Part shown: positions 41,929-52,886 of the stretch, in pieces
Layout: every line of letters starts with the position of its first letter
Numbering within the stretch: position 1 is the first letter of the stretch
From: Cryptomeria japonica
Taxonomy: Eukaryota; Streptophyta; Pinopsida; Cupressales; Cupressaceae
Direction of reading: 5' to 3'
Assembly (NCBI RefSeq): GCF_030272615.1
Contig: NC_081405.1
Location: 19,426,547-19,490,546 of the forward strand
Length of the DNA: 64,000 nucleotides
Program-made: the position numbers and the translations under genes
Notes under the pieces: generated by a model
Database searches by the model: none
What the model was told of the DNA's origin: nothing
The model's input: only the letters and a program-made list of their open reading frames with translations

Positions 41929-43748
41929 TTCAGATCTGCAACTATCTGTTCTTGTTTTGAGATGTTTTGCATTGGAAGTAGATCTAGGGTTTCAAGAAGT
42001 TTTTTCTTTGCACTTAGGGATAGGCTTTTTTTTCTGAGCACTCTGGGCCTAAACGGACCTCACCATTGTGCTCATAAGGCCCCAAAACCCCTATAGTCAT
42101 ATAAAACTTGACTAGTTTTGAATCATGAGCATCTTGGAGTATTTTTTCCTCCAATACCAAGTCGTACGACCTTGACACACAGTTTGAGAAAAAAATTCAA
42201 AAAAATATTTTTTTGCCTGTTTATAGCATGCAGGCCAATTCTTTTATTTTTTGAAAAAATTAAAAATAAAAAAAATAAAAAAATAAAAAAGGGGAAGCTA
42301 ATTTTTTTTTGCACTTTTAAAAAAAACATTGTTTGGAGCAAGCACAGGTTCCCGTACCCTGCCACCGGTCTGACAGTCCGGCCCCCGCCAGCCCTGTTAG
42401 ACCGGGCCCTGTCATTGCTGCCGTCGACCCCCGCGGGCCCCAGCCCCTGCCAGCTCTTGCTCCCATCGACGCTCATGTTCCCGGCCCTCACTGCATTGCC
42501 CGCAACACCTCGCCGGCCTCCTTGTGGCCCCATTGGCCCATGCCGCTCGTGCCCGCCGCACACAGTCTGTCGGTTCTCGCCTGCAGCCACTGCTAGCGCT
42601 ACCCTCTCTTGTCACCTGCACTACGCCCGCGCCCGGCTACCGCCGCTCCATCTACGGCCTTCCTGCACCACTCGTGCCCACCGGCCACTAGGGCTCCTCC
42701 ACCGACAACCGCAACACCTCCACCCAGCCACCATAGCTCCACTCGCCCACCACCGGAGCGCCGCCCACTGGCCACCTCCGCCAGGCTCCTACCACCGGAC
42801 CTCCTCCCTCTTGTCTTTTTAAGGGGGGGGTTCATTTTTTGGCCATATCTTGAGCATACAGAGTCATTTTTTTGAAAAAAAATAAGCGTCGGAAAGCTAG
42901 TTCCGAGATGGACCTTGTGATATTGGAATATGTTTTCAATTTTTCTATTTGACTATGTTTTTTTCCAGTCAAAGTGGGGTCTCCATTTTGCACTCCAGGA
43001 GCCATAGAATGAGCATCCAAACTCCATTTTATGAAAACTTTATATCGTTGGAAAGTTTGTCCTGTGTACTTTCCAACCATATGAGTTTTCTTTCTAGATT
43101 CTGCTCCAGGAATATTTTCTTCAGTTTTTTGCCTTTTTAGCACTTTGTGGATATCTTGGTTGTTTCAGGTCCTAAGATCTCTTATATGAGTAGGATGTCT
43201 CTATTTTGGTTCTCCTTTCTATTTCTAGTCTTCTTATCATTGTAGCTTCTTTTATGCAAACACACTGAGATAAAGTTCCATCATGCATTGTTTACTTGGT
43301 ATCTTGCACATCTTGTGCTTTATTGTACATGCACTACTTATAAAGTACCATGGGGGGGTTGATGTTTACCTTGTTTACCATCCACCTTTGTCAAGTGAGT
43401 GTTCCTTCCACGACATTCACCTCATGTTGTGTGTCAAGTGAGTGTTCCTTCCATGACATTTTGTACTTTCTCTGCACCTTCGATGTTCTTGGTTCTTCAT
43501 CGTACAGTTCTTGTTGGCCATTCTTTTCAATGTACCTATCCCTCTCCCTCTTTAGTATTATGGGGAGGTTTGTCCTATTGGTTCTAATGCTTCTGTGGTT
43601 TGATTGATTAGCTCTTCAGGATTTGGTTTCTCATGCCATCTGTATCTTCAATTTCAGTTGTTTGCCTTTATTTGCCATCTGATTTGAGTAGTGTCATTTG
43701 AGGGCACTCATACAGATTATAGTCTTCTCTACCTAGTCATGTTCTATT
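41929..43748 (+). other. Element K leader with GC-rich island
   Basis: No gag or pol motif is visible before element L begins at 43749. The segment holds A/T homopolymer runs (42185-42330), a GC-rich block at 42345-42825, and two similar segments (about 42840-42900 and 43000-43060) sharing TGAGCAT…TTTTTGAAAA and CGTTGGAAAG-like motifs. A short duplication, TCAAGTGAGTGTTCCTTCCA, lies at 43392 and 43436. The body of K probably lies beyond element L, off the right edge, or K is a non-coding derivative. Confidence 0.55.
42345..42825. other. GC-rich, Pro/Ala-coding block in element K
   Basis: In strong contrast with its AT-rich surroundings, this block is dominated by C and G and stays open in several frames on both strands (for example 42118-42822 plus and 42123-42590 minus). 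The plus frame is Pro, Ala, Leu, His and Ser rich without a recognisable domain. Openness in many frames follows from the lack of T/A-rich stops, so coding is not shown. Confidence 0.6.
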
Positions 43749-43924
43749 TGTTGGCATTATAACAGACAAGTGGAGATTGTTGGCAATTCAATAAGGATAT
43801 TGAGAAGGTTGTTGATGATTATGGATACAACTGATTAAGGATGATTACTGTCTTAATATTATTATTTTGTCATTGATGTCAATAAATTGATTTTCTAATT
43901 CAATATGATGTTGCCATATCTTAA
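43749..43924 (+). repeat. Element L 5' LTR, first segment
   Basis: TGTTGGCATTATAACAGACA at 43749 matches the 3' LTR start at 58858. The match runs to …GCCATATCTTAA at 43924, where element M is inserted with the target duplication CTTAA. The LTR resumes at 52887. Confidence 0.93.
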
Positions 43925-45111
43925 TGTAGCGTCCTAAAATTGTGACACTTGCAATTTTGACTGCATTTGGGTCTTCACGATGGCGATGCAACACGGAACC
44001 TGAATGGAGACCCCGAAACTTGTTCATGACATCAAAAACTGCATTTTTCAGCACCTTGGCCTGATCCTCCTTGCACCCTGCTGTCCCTGGAGGTGGGACC
44101 ATGGTGCCCAGTGCCCTGGTCCCTGGCCCTATTTTGGGCCCGGTCTCTTATGGGGCTTCGGGTCTTTAAGTTTGCAAATTGGAAAATAACATTTCCTGGT
44201 CGGCCTAAGGTCGGGAAAATCATTCTATCAGCCCTAATTGACAAGTATATAAACTACATTTCCTCTCCCATTTTGGAAGATGGGAAAAAGGCGGAAATGA
44301 TATTCAAACATTCAAGCATTCAAGCATTCAAGCATTCCTTCAAGCAATTGATCATTCTAAGTCTCCATTCAAGGCTAAGTGTTGCATTCAAGACAAGGAT
44401 TCAACCATTGAAGAGGAGATCACATACAACATACAACATACTACATACATTACACCTTCGCATGTAAGAATACAAACATTCTTACAACAAGGTATCAGTA
44501 CTTGTTTACATTACAAACATTTACATTTACAGCATTCTCATTTCTTGGTTAATTCCAAAACCGGGGTTTGACCTAAAGGCAAACCCCTCATCCCTAACCT
44601 CCCAATCGTCCTCTTTTTTCTGTGTGTAGGTTGCAGGTATGCGGCTGTAATTGAAGATCTGGAATCCTTGTGCAGAGACGAACAGATCCCCCTTCATTTC
44701 ACGGATTTTTCGAAGGACCGTGTGCATGTCGGGCGCCATCGTCCCGTCAACTTTCGCTCAAATTTGCAGAACAGCACCGTCTCGACATTTTACTGCTAAT
44801 TCCAGGTCCGCAGCTTCATCTCATATCCCTATCTTTGTTTATAAGTGAATCTTTCCTACTTTACATGCATTCCTAGTTCAATCTTGCTATCTACATTTGT
44901 TTACAAAAGAGGGTATCCTTGATATCTTAACCCTTGAAACTCATTTAGAATCCAATCTTGCATCGCGTGGGATTGGATCTTGTGGGTTTCAACCCCTCTT
45001 TTGAATGTAAAGTCTCTTCTAAGTGAAAACCATCAACCCTAGTGACCTCCCTTCTCATTCCTCGGAGTTGGGGAGGGGAGAACGACTAGGGTTCGATTTT
45101 TCCACTTTACA
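43925..45111 (+). repeat. Element M 5' LTR (1187 bp)
   Basis: Starts TGTAGCGTCCTAAAATTGTG, ends TTCCACTTTACA. It contains a 29-base hairpin (44095-44123), the TATA box TATATAAA (44246-44253), an ATTCAAGC short tandem run near 44308-44340, and a second hairpin module (44715-44744). It is nearly identical to the 3' LTR, with several CG-to-TG or CA differences. Confidence 0.95.
44246..44253 (+). promoter_or_regulatory. TATA box in element M 5' LTR
   Basis: TATATAAA lies about 320 bases into the LTR and is kept in the 3' LTR (52008-52015) and in inverted solo LTR N (49008-49001). Conservation in three copies supports a core promoter that divides U3 from R. Confidence 0.7.
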
Positions 45112-45114
45112 TTT

Positions 45115-45127
45115 TGGTGAACCCGAC
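45115..45127 (+). promoter_or_regulatory. Element M primer-binding site candidate
   Basis: TGGTGAACCCGAC starts three bases after the LTR end, the right place for a PBS and with the required TGG. The primer tRNA is not assigned. Confidence 0.65.
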
Positions 45128-46298
45128 ATGAACATCCTCATTCTGATTATTCATGGTTAGATCTGAAAAATTTGCTTCCTTAATTACATTTCCATGTTTG
45201 ATCTTTTGCAAATTTTAGAGGCTAATTGCATAAAAAAACCCTAAAATTTTCTTTTTAGTAATTAAACTTGTGGAATGTTTAATTGTTAATGCTTGTTTCA
45301 GATCTACCCTTCTATTGCAAATTGTCAATTCATATTTGTGCTTTAATTCTGAAAATTAAGTGGTTAAAGATCAAAACCCTAATTTTTAAAACCTTCTTGA
45401 TTCAACCTTTGACTGATAATTTCACTGATCAAAACACCTCCAAATCGGCTGTAACTTTGGATTCCGCAATAAAATCACAATATCTTTCATCCCTGAAAAT
45501 TTGGAAAAAAGTTGCGAGGACCGTGTGCACCCTGAGCGCCATCGTCCCCGACATTTTTTCTGAAATTTCGGGAGCTAGATCTTACTGTATTTTTCTGCTC
45601 AAATCCAGAATTTTGGCTGATTTTATCAATTTTAACACCTTCAAAATTAAAGTCAAAGTTGGTCTAGAGATTGCTCGGATAAAGGCTTATAATCATTCAA
45701 AAATCATTGAAATTGAAATTTGTATCAAAATTGTGTTCCTTACAGTTCTAAATCTGAAAAGTGTGTTGGCATTCATTCGAAATTTTAGTGCTTTATTCAA
45801 ATTTTTGCAATTTGTGACTTTTGAAATTAAGTGTTTCATTGCAACATCTTTGATTTCCACTTTCCAAATTCGAATTTTGCATGAAATCGAGTCAAATTTT
45901 AAACTTCAAAACTTGCATTGCTTTTAGCATTCCCTCTAAAATCATAAAATTCAAAATTTCAGTTTCCCTCTCTTTTTCAAAATTCAAATTTTACATTTTT
46001 CAACAATCTTGGTAGGGTTCAATTTTGAGATTGCAACTTTAATTTGGCCTATCTACAGATCGTAAAATCACTCAATTTTTTCAGATTAGCTTTAAAATCA
46101 TCATAACTTTCATCCCTGCAAATTTTGAAAAAAGTTGCGAGGACCGTGTGCACTCCGTTCGCCACGGTCCCGGACATTTTTTCTGAAATTTTGGGAGATT
46201 GTCCTGATTGCATTTAACAGCTTAAATCTAGGAGATTGGCTGATTTTATTGAAATTTGCTACCTCTAAAATTCAAGATCTTCTCTCTTTCTTTAGTGC
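45128..46298 (+). other. Element M leader with duplicated hairpin module
   Basis: About 1.2 kb with no convincing gene; the 214-codon frame at 45283-45927 is Ile/Phe/Lys-rich and matches nothing I know. A segment of about 175 bases (roughly 45480-45655) recurs at about 46100-46275. Each copy holds CTTTCATCCCTG, GTTGCGAGGACCGTGTGCAC, CATTTTTTCTGAAATTT and GGCTGATTTTAT. The hairpin part is also found in the LTR. Confidence 0.75.
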
Positions 46299-48118
46299 AT
46301 GAGTTTTACAACAATAAGCCCTACTTACACTATTCCCATTAGACGAAGCCTTAGAATTAAGTCTTTCCAAGGTTTAATTACTGAGGAGATGGAACCTAAT
46401 TTGAATGGCCTTTTTAACGAGGACATGGGTAATTCTTCCAATCCTCTTAATGATGAAGAAGCTCTCCATGAGGTTTCTGTAGAACAACTTTCAAAATTGG
46501 ATAACCAATTTGGTGATTTTCGACAATGGATGTCTCAAGAATACCCTGATAGTGAAGCTCTTTCCTTAATTGAGGGTCTAAAACGTATGGTTCAAAGTGA
46601 TAAGAATGGAATTGATATTTTGCGTGGTATTGCACACATTGTGGATTCGAATGTGATGCCTATGAAGAGTTGTGCCGAAACTTTAGGTTATACACAACCT
46701 CCTACTCAAGTTAATCATTCTATTCCTTTGACAACTCCTATTGCTAGTATACCTACTTTTACATCAAACATAATGACTACTTCAATACAAGACATTCCTC
46801 CTATGATTACCAGTCATGGGGGCAATCCCTCTTCTTCAATCAACCCTCTTCCTTCATTCAATCCAACTTCTTCATTCATTCCTTCAATGAGTGTTCCTAT
46901 TATATCACCACAAATGAACATGACGCAAGGGGGCAATTCGTTTAATCATTCCATTCCTCCTTGTAGTGTTCCTCCTTTCCAATCATCTCCTATGACTAAC
47001 TATCATAGTGTCCCACCACCTTACTCTCTACCTTCTTTCAATAACATAACGCCTCCATCACAATCTAACACGTCTAATATGAACTCTTCGACTGAAGCGA
47101 CCATTAACAATCTTGCACAAACTGTCTCTTCTTTACAACAACAAATTGCCTCTATGAATCAATCTAAGTTTAGTGTGCCCACATTTGATGTTGCGAGCCC
47201 ACTTTCTCTTGACATTGTTCGAGCTATCCCCCCTAAACATGTTGAAATTCCGCATTTGGAGCTTTATAATGGTAAGGGTGATCCTCTAACACATGTTAAG
47301 ACCTTTCAAACAATATGTACCAATTTTGCTTATGACCAAAGGTTGCTTGCAAAACTGTTTACTAGAACATTAAGAGATAAAGCCCTACAATGGTATTTCT
47401 CATTGCCTTCCTATTCTATTACTTCTTTTGAACAACTTGCAAATGCTTTCATTCAACAATTTCAAAACAATATAAGTCCTAAAGTTACTTTGATTGATTT
47501 AATGCATTGCAAACAAGGTGTTAAAGAAAAAGTGACTGATTTCATTGGTAGATATAAGCATTTGTATGCTCAAATTTATTTTCCAGTGCCTGACAATGAT
47601 ATTCAAAGAATCTTTATTTCTAATTTACAAAAAGATATTAGAGAAAAACTCCTGTTTTCTGAGTTTACTTCTTTCCAACAGTTGTGCGCAACTCTTCACA
47701 ATTATCAACTGACTGTGAGTCAAATGGAACAAGAAAATCCTATGGCTCCGGGTGATAAGGGTGATAGTAGTCAACAACCATTTGGGAAGTTTAAAACGAA
47801 CAGAGAGTCCATTAAATTCAATGAAAACATCATCAACAACAATGTGAATGCAGCATCAGGTGTGCCTCCTATTTCTAAGTTTTTCAAGAAAGAAAGAAAG
47901 TTTACTCCTTTGAGTGAATCATTGCATAGTATTATGAATAAGTTATTGGAACAAAATGTGCTTACTCTCCCTCCTATAAGACAAATAGATCCTGCAAAGA
48001 TTAACTCACCCTATTTCGATAACAAATCTTTTTGTCAATTCCATCGTCATCCTGGGCATGATACTGAAAAATGTTTTTCTTTAAAGGGTAAAATTCAAGA
48101 TTTGATTGATAATAATAC
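46299..48118 (+). pseudogene. Element M gag, part 1 (before solo LTR N)
   Basis: The ATG at 46299 opens a frame read without a stop into LTR N; the real gag code stops at 48118. The N-terminal part is acidic. Residues about 130-290 are low complexity, rich in Pro, Ser, Thr and Asn (PSFNPTSSFIPSMSVP). The retrotrans_gag domain follows (IPHLELYNGKGDPLTHVKTF, DKALQWYFSLP, FIQQFQNNISPKVTLIDLM). Near the end is FCQFHRHPGHDTEKCFSLKG, an intact C-x2-H-x4-H-x4-C zinc motif as in Tat-type gag. The ORF continues in the same frame at 49336 once N and its target duplication are discounted. Confidence 0.92.
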
Positions 48119-49330
48119 TGTAAAGCGGAAAATCGCGATCGAACCCCCATTGTTCTCCCTCTTCCAACTCCGAGGAGAGAGAAGAGAGGTTAGCTATGAT
48201 TCGATGGTTTTCACTTAGGGGAGAGACTTTACATTCAAAAGAGGGGTTGAAACCCACAAGATCCAATCCCACACAATGCAAGATTGGATGCTAAATGTGT
48301 TTCAAGGGTTAAGACAGCAAGGCTACCCTCTTTTGTAAAGAATGTTGATAGAAGAATTAAGCTAAGCATGCATAGAAAGTGATAAAGATTCACTTATAAA
48401 CTGAGATAGGAATACAGTATGAAGCTGCGGACCTGGAATTAGTAGTAAAATGTCGATACGGCGCTGTCCTGCAAATTTGAGCAAAAGTTGTCGGGACGAT
48501 GGCGCCCGGCGCCACGGTCCTCCGAAAAATCCGCCAAACGAAGGGGGATCTGTTCGTCTCTACACAAGGATTCCAGATCTTCAATTTCAGCCGTGTACCT
48601 GCAACCTACACACAGAAAAGTGAAGACGATTGGGGGGTTAGGGATTAGGGATTTGCCTTTAGGTCAAACCCCAGTTTTGGAATTAACCAAGAAATGAGCA
48701 AGAGCTGTAAATGTAAATGACTGTAAAACAAGTACTAATACCTTGTTCTAAGGATGTTTGTATCCTTATGTGTGAAGGTATAGATGTTGTATGTTGTATG
48801 TTGTAGCATGTAGTATGTGATCTCCTCTTCAATGGTTGAATCCTTGACTTGAATGCAACACTTAGCCTTGAATGGAGACTTGAAATGATCAATTGCTTGA
48901 AGGAATGCTTGAATGCTTGAATGCTTAAATGCTTGAGTATAATTTCCACGCTTTTTTCATCATATGACCTTCTTCCTCCAAATGGGAGAGGCAAATGTAG
49001 TTTATATACTTGTCATTTAGGGCTGATAGACTGATTTTCCCGACCTTAGGCCGACCAGGAAAGTTTATTTTCCAAATTGCAAACAAAAAGACCCGAAGTC
49101 CAAAGGAGACCAGGCCCAAAATAGGACCCAGGGACCAGGGCGCTGGGCGCTCTGGTCCCACCTCCCGGGACAACAGGGTGCAAGGAGGTTCAGGCCAGGG
49201 TGCTTGAAAAATGCAGTTTTCAGTGTCGTGAGCAAGTTTCAGGGTCTCCATTCAGGTTGTGTGTTGCGTCACCAGCGTGAAGACCGAAATGCAGTCGAAA
49301 TTGCAAGTGTCGCAATTTTAGGACGCTACA
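48119..49330 (-). repeat. Solo LTR N, inverted, of the element M family
   Basis: On the minus strand it starts TGTAGCGTCCTAAAATTGCG (49330) and ends TTTTCCGCTTTACA (48119). Length is 1212 bases, and it aligns along its length to the M LTRs. AATAC flanks both sides (48114-48118 and 49331-49335). No internal sequence is present, so it is a solo LTR left by recombination between two LTRs. It splits the M gag-protease ORF. Confidence 0.95.
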
Positions 49331-49335
49331 AATAC

Positions 49336-50941
49336 TATCTCTGTTTCTAGTGTGAATGATAAAGGCAACACATCCGTAGCTCCTCCTAACCAAAATCTTT
49401 AGGTTTTTACTGATCCATTACCTTCTCATACCTCTAATGCGATTGATACTACTGATTTCTCTATCTCACCTGATGATCTTGTGTCTATGACTCCGAATGT
49501 TATTAACTTTGTAGAGCAACAGAAAATCCCTAAAGAACCTTCCATCACATTTGATTCCAGTGAAACTATCAGGGCACCTGATGGTCCTTTATATATAGTT
49601 GCAAAAGTCAAGAATACACCTTGCCGTGGAGTGCTTATTGATCCTTCTTGTATGATTAATGTCATTACTGAAGAATTTCTTTTTACTTTGCAATTGAATC
49701 AAGTGATCTATGATGAAACAAATGTGGTTGTGAAACTATTTGATGCATTTTCTTCTCCTGCAATTGGTTCTATTACATTACCTATTGAGGTCCATAACAA
49801 ATCCCTTCATGTGGACTTTTCTATTATTCCATCATCTGAACAATTTCGTGTGAAGCTAGGTTGTCCTTCGTTATCTTCCATGAAAGCTATTGCTTCTCCT
49901 ATTCACAAGTGTTTGAAATTTCCCCATAATGGTGAAGTTGTTACTGTCAATCATAGTCTCTTTAAACCAGCTAAAAGAAATTCTAGCGTTCCTATTGATT
50001 ACTTTTGGCCTAAACAATTCCAATCTCTTCCTCCGCGAAGTGATCATCTTTTCAAATCTTATCAAAAGTGGAAAAAAGATATGATCCTATCTCTAAGTGA
50101 ACCTAGAACACCCAAACTTGACATTCCTATCGTTCTTGAGAAGGAAGTTCTTCCTTTGAAAGATAAAACTAATGTCTTTCCTCAAGAAGATTCCCAACCC
50201 ATCCCTATGGATGTGACTATGCCTATGATTAATAAACTTCCTAAAAGTAGACCTATCCCTCCTCGTCATGATGGACTTGGTCTCCTTCCTAAACCAAATA
50301 TTCCTCCCTTATATGGAGCAGTTCCTCCTCCTTCCTCTTATGGAGAGAAGAGACCTTCCTCTTCTCCTATTGTTCAACCTAAGAGACCACAACCTAAACA
50401 CCCAAATGATAAGGATGAGAACATTCCTCCTCCTCAATCTTCGCAACTTCCTACTAAGACTAGACGAAATCGTTCTGCACGTGAACGCCGATGAAAGCGT
50501 CGTCTTAGAGCTCAGGCAGCTACTTCTCAAACTTTGCAATCCCCAAAAACACCTTCAACTAATATTATTCCATTTTCTCCTCAGCTGATGATTGAGCCGA
50601 AATCTCCAAAACATAAGATGCATGATGGTCTTGATCCTGTGCGAGTTAAAGATCCTATTTTTATAAATCTTGATGATGATATAGATGAAAATGTTACTCC
50701 TGTTCATTCTGATAGTGAATATGAATATGTTGATGTTGATAACCATCTATCTAACGCATTTTCTAAAGCACTTATCCTAGCTCCTAGACAAGAACAACGT
50801 GGCTCGGAACATGAACATAGCCCTTGTTTGGATCTTGTGATAGCTCCATCTGCTGTGTTGGATGTTCCTCCTCTAGCGTGTTTCCTACCTTCCCGAAATA
50901 TTGATCAGCAAGATCGGGGGGTAGATGACATGCTAGACTAG
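49336..50941 (+). pseudogene. Element M gag end and protease-like part
   Basis: The frame continues from 48118 (ISVSSVNDKGN). It has TAG at 49400-49402 and TGA at 50492-50494 and ends TAG at 50939-50941 (…QQDRGVDDMLD). The protease-like core reads GPLYIVAKVKNTPCRGVLID, with PSCMINVITEEFLFTL as the active-site loop; DPS stands where DTG or DSG is usual. VKLGCPSLSSMKAIASPIHK matches the LGRPWIHEMKAIPS region of element A. Pro- and Lys-rich segments and an acidic tail (NLDDDIDENVTP) follow. Without N the ORF would be 1141 codons. Confidence 0.88.
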
Positions 50942-51686
50942 TTCATTAGCATAGCAGACTCTCTCCTCCTCTCTTTTGTTACTTCTTCTATGTGTTATTC
51001 TCATTCTTCTATTTGTTGTCCTTAGTGTTGCCTACTTGAGGACGATGCAAAACATTGAGATCTCTTTTGGTCTCTCTCATGTTGACTCAAAAGACACATG
51101 TGTTCCCTTCTTCTAGGTGACCTTCCTTGATTGGGGAATGAAGAACAATTATGCATACATACATATGATATACATGAATTATCATACAACATACTGACCC
51201 CGAGGAAAGTGAAGTCACCTTGTGCTTTGTGTTCTGTGTCTATTATCCTTGGGCTTATCTCACACTTGGGGGCTAAATCCTTGTGATAACGTGCTCCTTT
51301 CCTTTCTCATTTCTTATATGTATCACTACCTTAAAGCAATCACCCCCGGTGAGGCGTGTGCGATCGCTTTAATGTAGGGGGGCATACATCCCGTCCATAT
51401 CTTTTCAAGATACTTGAAAATTTCTTTACAAATTTAGCTTTGCCTTGAAACTTTTTGATATCTTTCTTGCATGACTCATAGTGAGGGAACCTTACTACTG
51501 ACAGTCATGGTTCTCTCTCATGATTTTCCCTTTTACTTTGTCAATCGAAGTCGTAAGATCCTTAGTCCACTGGGGGCTTGGTGTATCTTGCCTCCTTAAC
51601 GTGGTGAAAGTTTTTCAATGTTGTTTCCTTGTACTTTACTGGAAGTATGAGCGTACGCTTATACTCCCGCTAAAGTGGGGGCTAAA
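50942..51686 (+). other. Element M 3' UTR and polypurine tract
   Basis: There is no gene. The segment ends with AAAGTGGGGGCTAAA (51672-51686) against the LTR. Related G-runs occur earlier: ACTTGGGGGCTAAATC near 51264, TAGGGGGGCAT near 51376 and ACTGGGGGCTTGG near 51570. The first repeats nine bases of the terminal tract, including GGGGGCTAAAT. Confidence 0.75.
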
Positions 51687-52881
51687 TGTAGCGTCCTAAA
51701 ATTGTGACACTTGCAATTTTGACTGCATTTGGGTCTTCACGATGGTGATGCAACACAAAACCTGAATGGAGACCCCGAAACTTGTTCATGACATCAAAAA
51801 CTGCATTTTTCAGCACCCTGGCCTGATCCTCCTTGCACCCTGCTGTCCCTGGAGGTGGGACCATGGCGCCCAGCGCCCTGGTCCCTGGCCCTATTTTTGG
51901 GCCCGGTCTCTTTTGGGTCTCAGGTCTTTATGTTTGCAAATTGGAAAATAACATTTCCTGGTCGGCCTAAGGTCAGGAAAATCAGTCTATCAGCCCTAAT
52001 TGACAAGTATATAAACTACATTTCCTCTCCCATTTTGGAAGATGGGAAAAAGGCGGAAATGATATTCAAACATTCAAGCATTCAAGAATTCCAGCATTCA
52101 AGCATTCCTTCAAGCAATTGATCATTCTAAGTCTCCATTCAAGGCTAAGTGTTGCATTCAAGACAAGGATTCAACCATTGAAGAGGAGGTCACATACAAC
52201 ATACAACATACTACATACATTACACCTTCGCATGTAAGAATACAAACATTCTTACAACAAGGTATCAGTACTTGTTTACATTACAAACATTTACATTTAC
52301 AGCATTCTCATTTCTTGGTTAATTCCAAAACCGGGGTTTGACCTAAAGGCAAACCCCTCATCCCTAACCTCCCAATCATCCTCTCTTTTCTGTGTGTAAG
52401 TTGCAGGTATGCGGCTGTAATTGAAGATCTAGAATCCTTGTGTAGAGACGAACAGATCCCCCTTCGTTTCGCGGATTTTTCGGAGGACCGTGTGCACGCC
52501 GGGCGCCATCGTCCTGTCAACTTTCGCTCAAATTTGCAGAACAGCACCGTCTCAACATTTTACTGCTAATTCCAGGTCCGCAGCTTCATCTCATATCCCT
52601 ATCTCTGTTTATAAGCGAATCTTTCCTACTTTACATGCATTCCTAGTTCAATCTTGCTATCTACATTTGTTTACAAAAGAGGGTATCCTTGATATCTTAA
52701 CCCTTGAAACTCATTTAGAATCCAATCTTACATCGCGTGGGATTGGATCTTGTGGGTTTCAACCCCTCTTTTGAATGTAAAGTCTCTTCTAAGTGAAAAC
52801 CATCAACCCTAGTGACCTCCCTTCTCATTCCTCGGAGTTGGGGAGGGGAGAACGACTAAGGTTCAATTTTTCCGCTTTACA
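51687..52881 (+). repeat. Element M 3' LTR (1195 bp)
   Basis: TGTAGCGTCC…TTTCCGCTTTACA, directly before the CTTAA duplication. Relative to the 5' LTR it keeps several CG dinucleotides that are TG or CA there (for example GGCGCCCAGCGCC at 51865 against GGTGCCCAGTGCC at 44103). TATA box at 52008-52015. Confidence 0.95.
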
Positions 52882-52886
52882 CTTAA

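Larger units (their letters stand above)
43925..52881 (+). mobile_element. Element M: gag-protease-only Ty3/gypsy retrotransposon
   Basis: Direct LTRs (43925-45111 and 51687-52881, both TGTAGCGTCC…CTTTACA) are flanked by CTTAA target duplications (43920-43924, 52882-52886). Between them are a PBS, a leader of about 1.2 kb, one gag-protease ORF and a 3' UTR with a polypurine tract. There is no reverse transcriptase, RNase H or integrase between the ORF stop at 50941 and the tract at 51672, so the element must have depended on enzymes from elsewhere. Gag and protease blocks are most like Tat-type element A. It is inserted in the LTR of element L. Confidence 0.93.

Noticed and set aside
41890-42096. 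Short frame after the LTR of K
   Set aside because: Starts in the LTR and reads through the PBS; no gag-like residues.
42118-42822. Open frame of 234 codons, Pro/Ala/Leu-rich
   Set aside because: It spans poly-A/T runs and then the GC-rich block; openness follows from base composition, there is no recognisable domain, and the opposite strand is open too.
43845-44244. Short frames in the M LTR start, repeated at 51682-51951 and 48925-49251
   Set aside because: They recur because the LTR is repeated, contain no known motif, and overlap the promoter hairpins.
45283-45927. 214-codon open frame in the leader of element M
   Set aside because: Low-complexity Ile/Phe/Lys composition, overlaps the duplicated hairpin block, and is placed between the PBS and the real gag ATG. 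Treated as leader.
48119-48218. Apparent extension of M gag to 48218
   Set aside because: After 48118 the frame reads the inverted solo LTR N; only the part before 48119 is gag.
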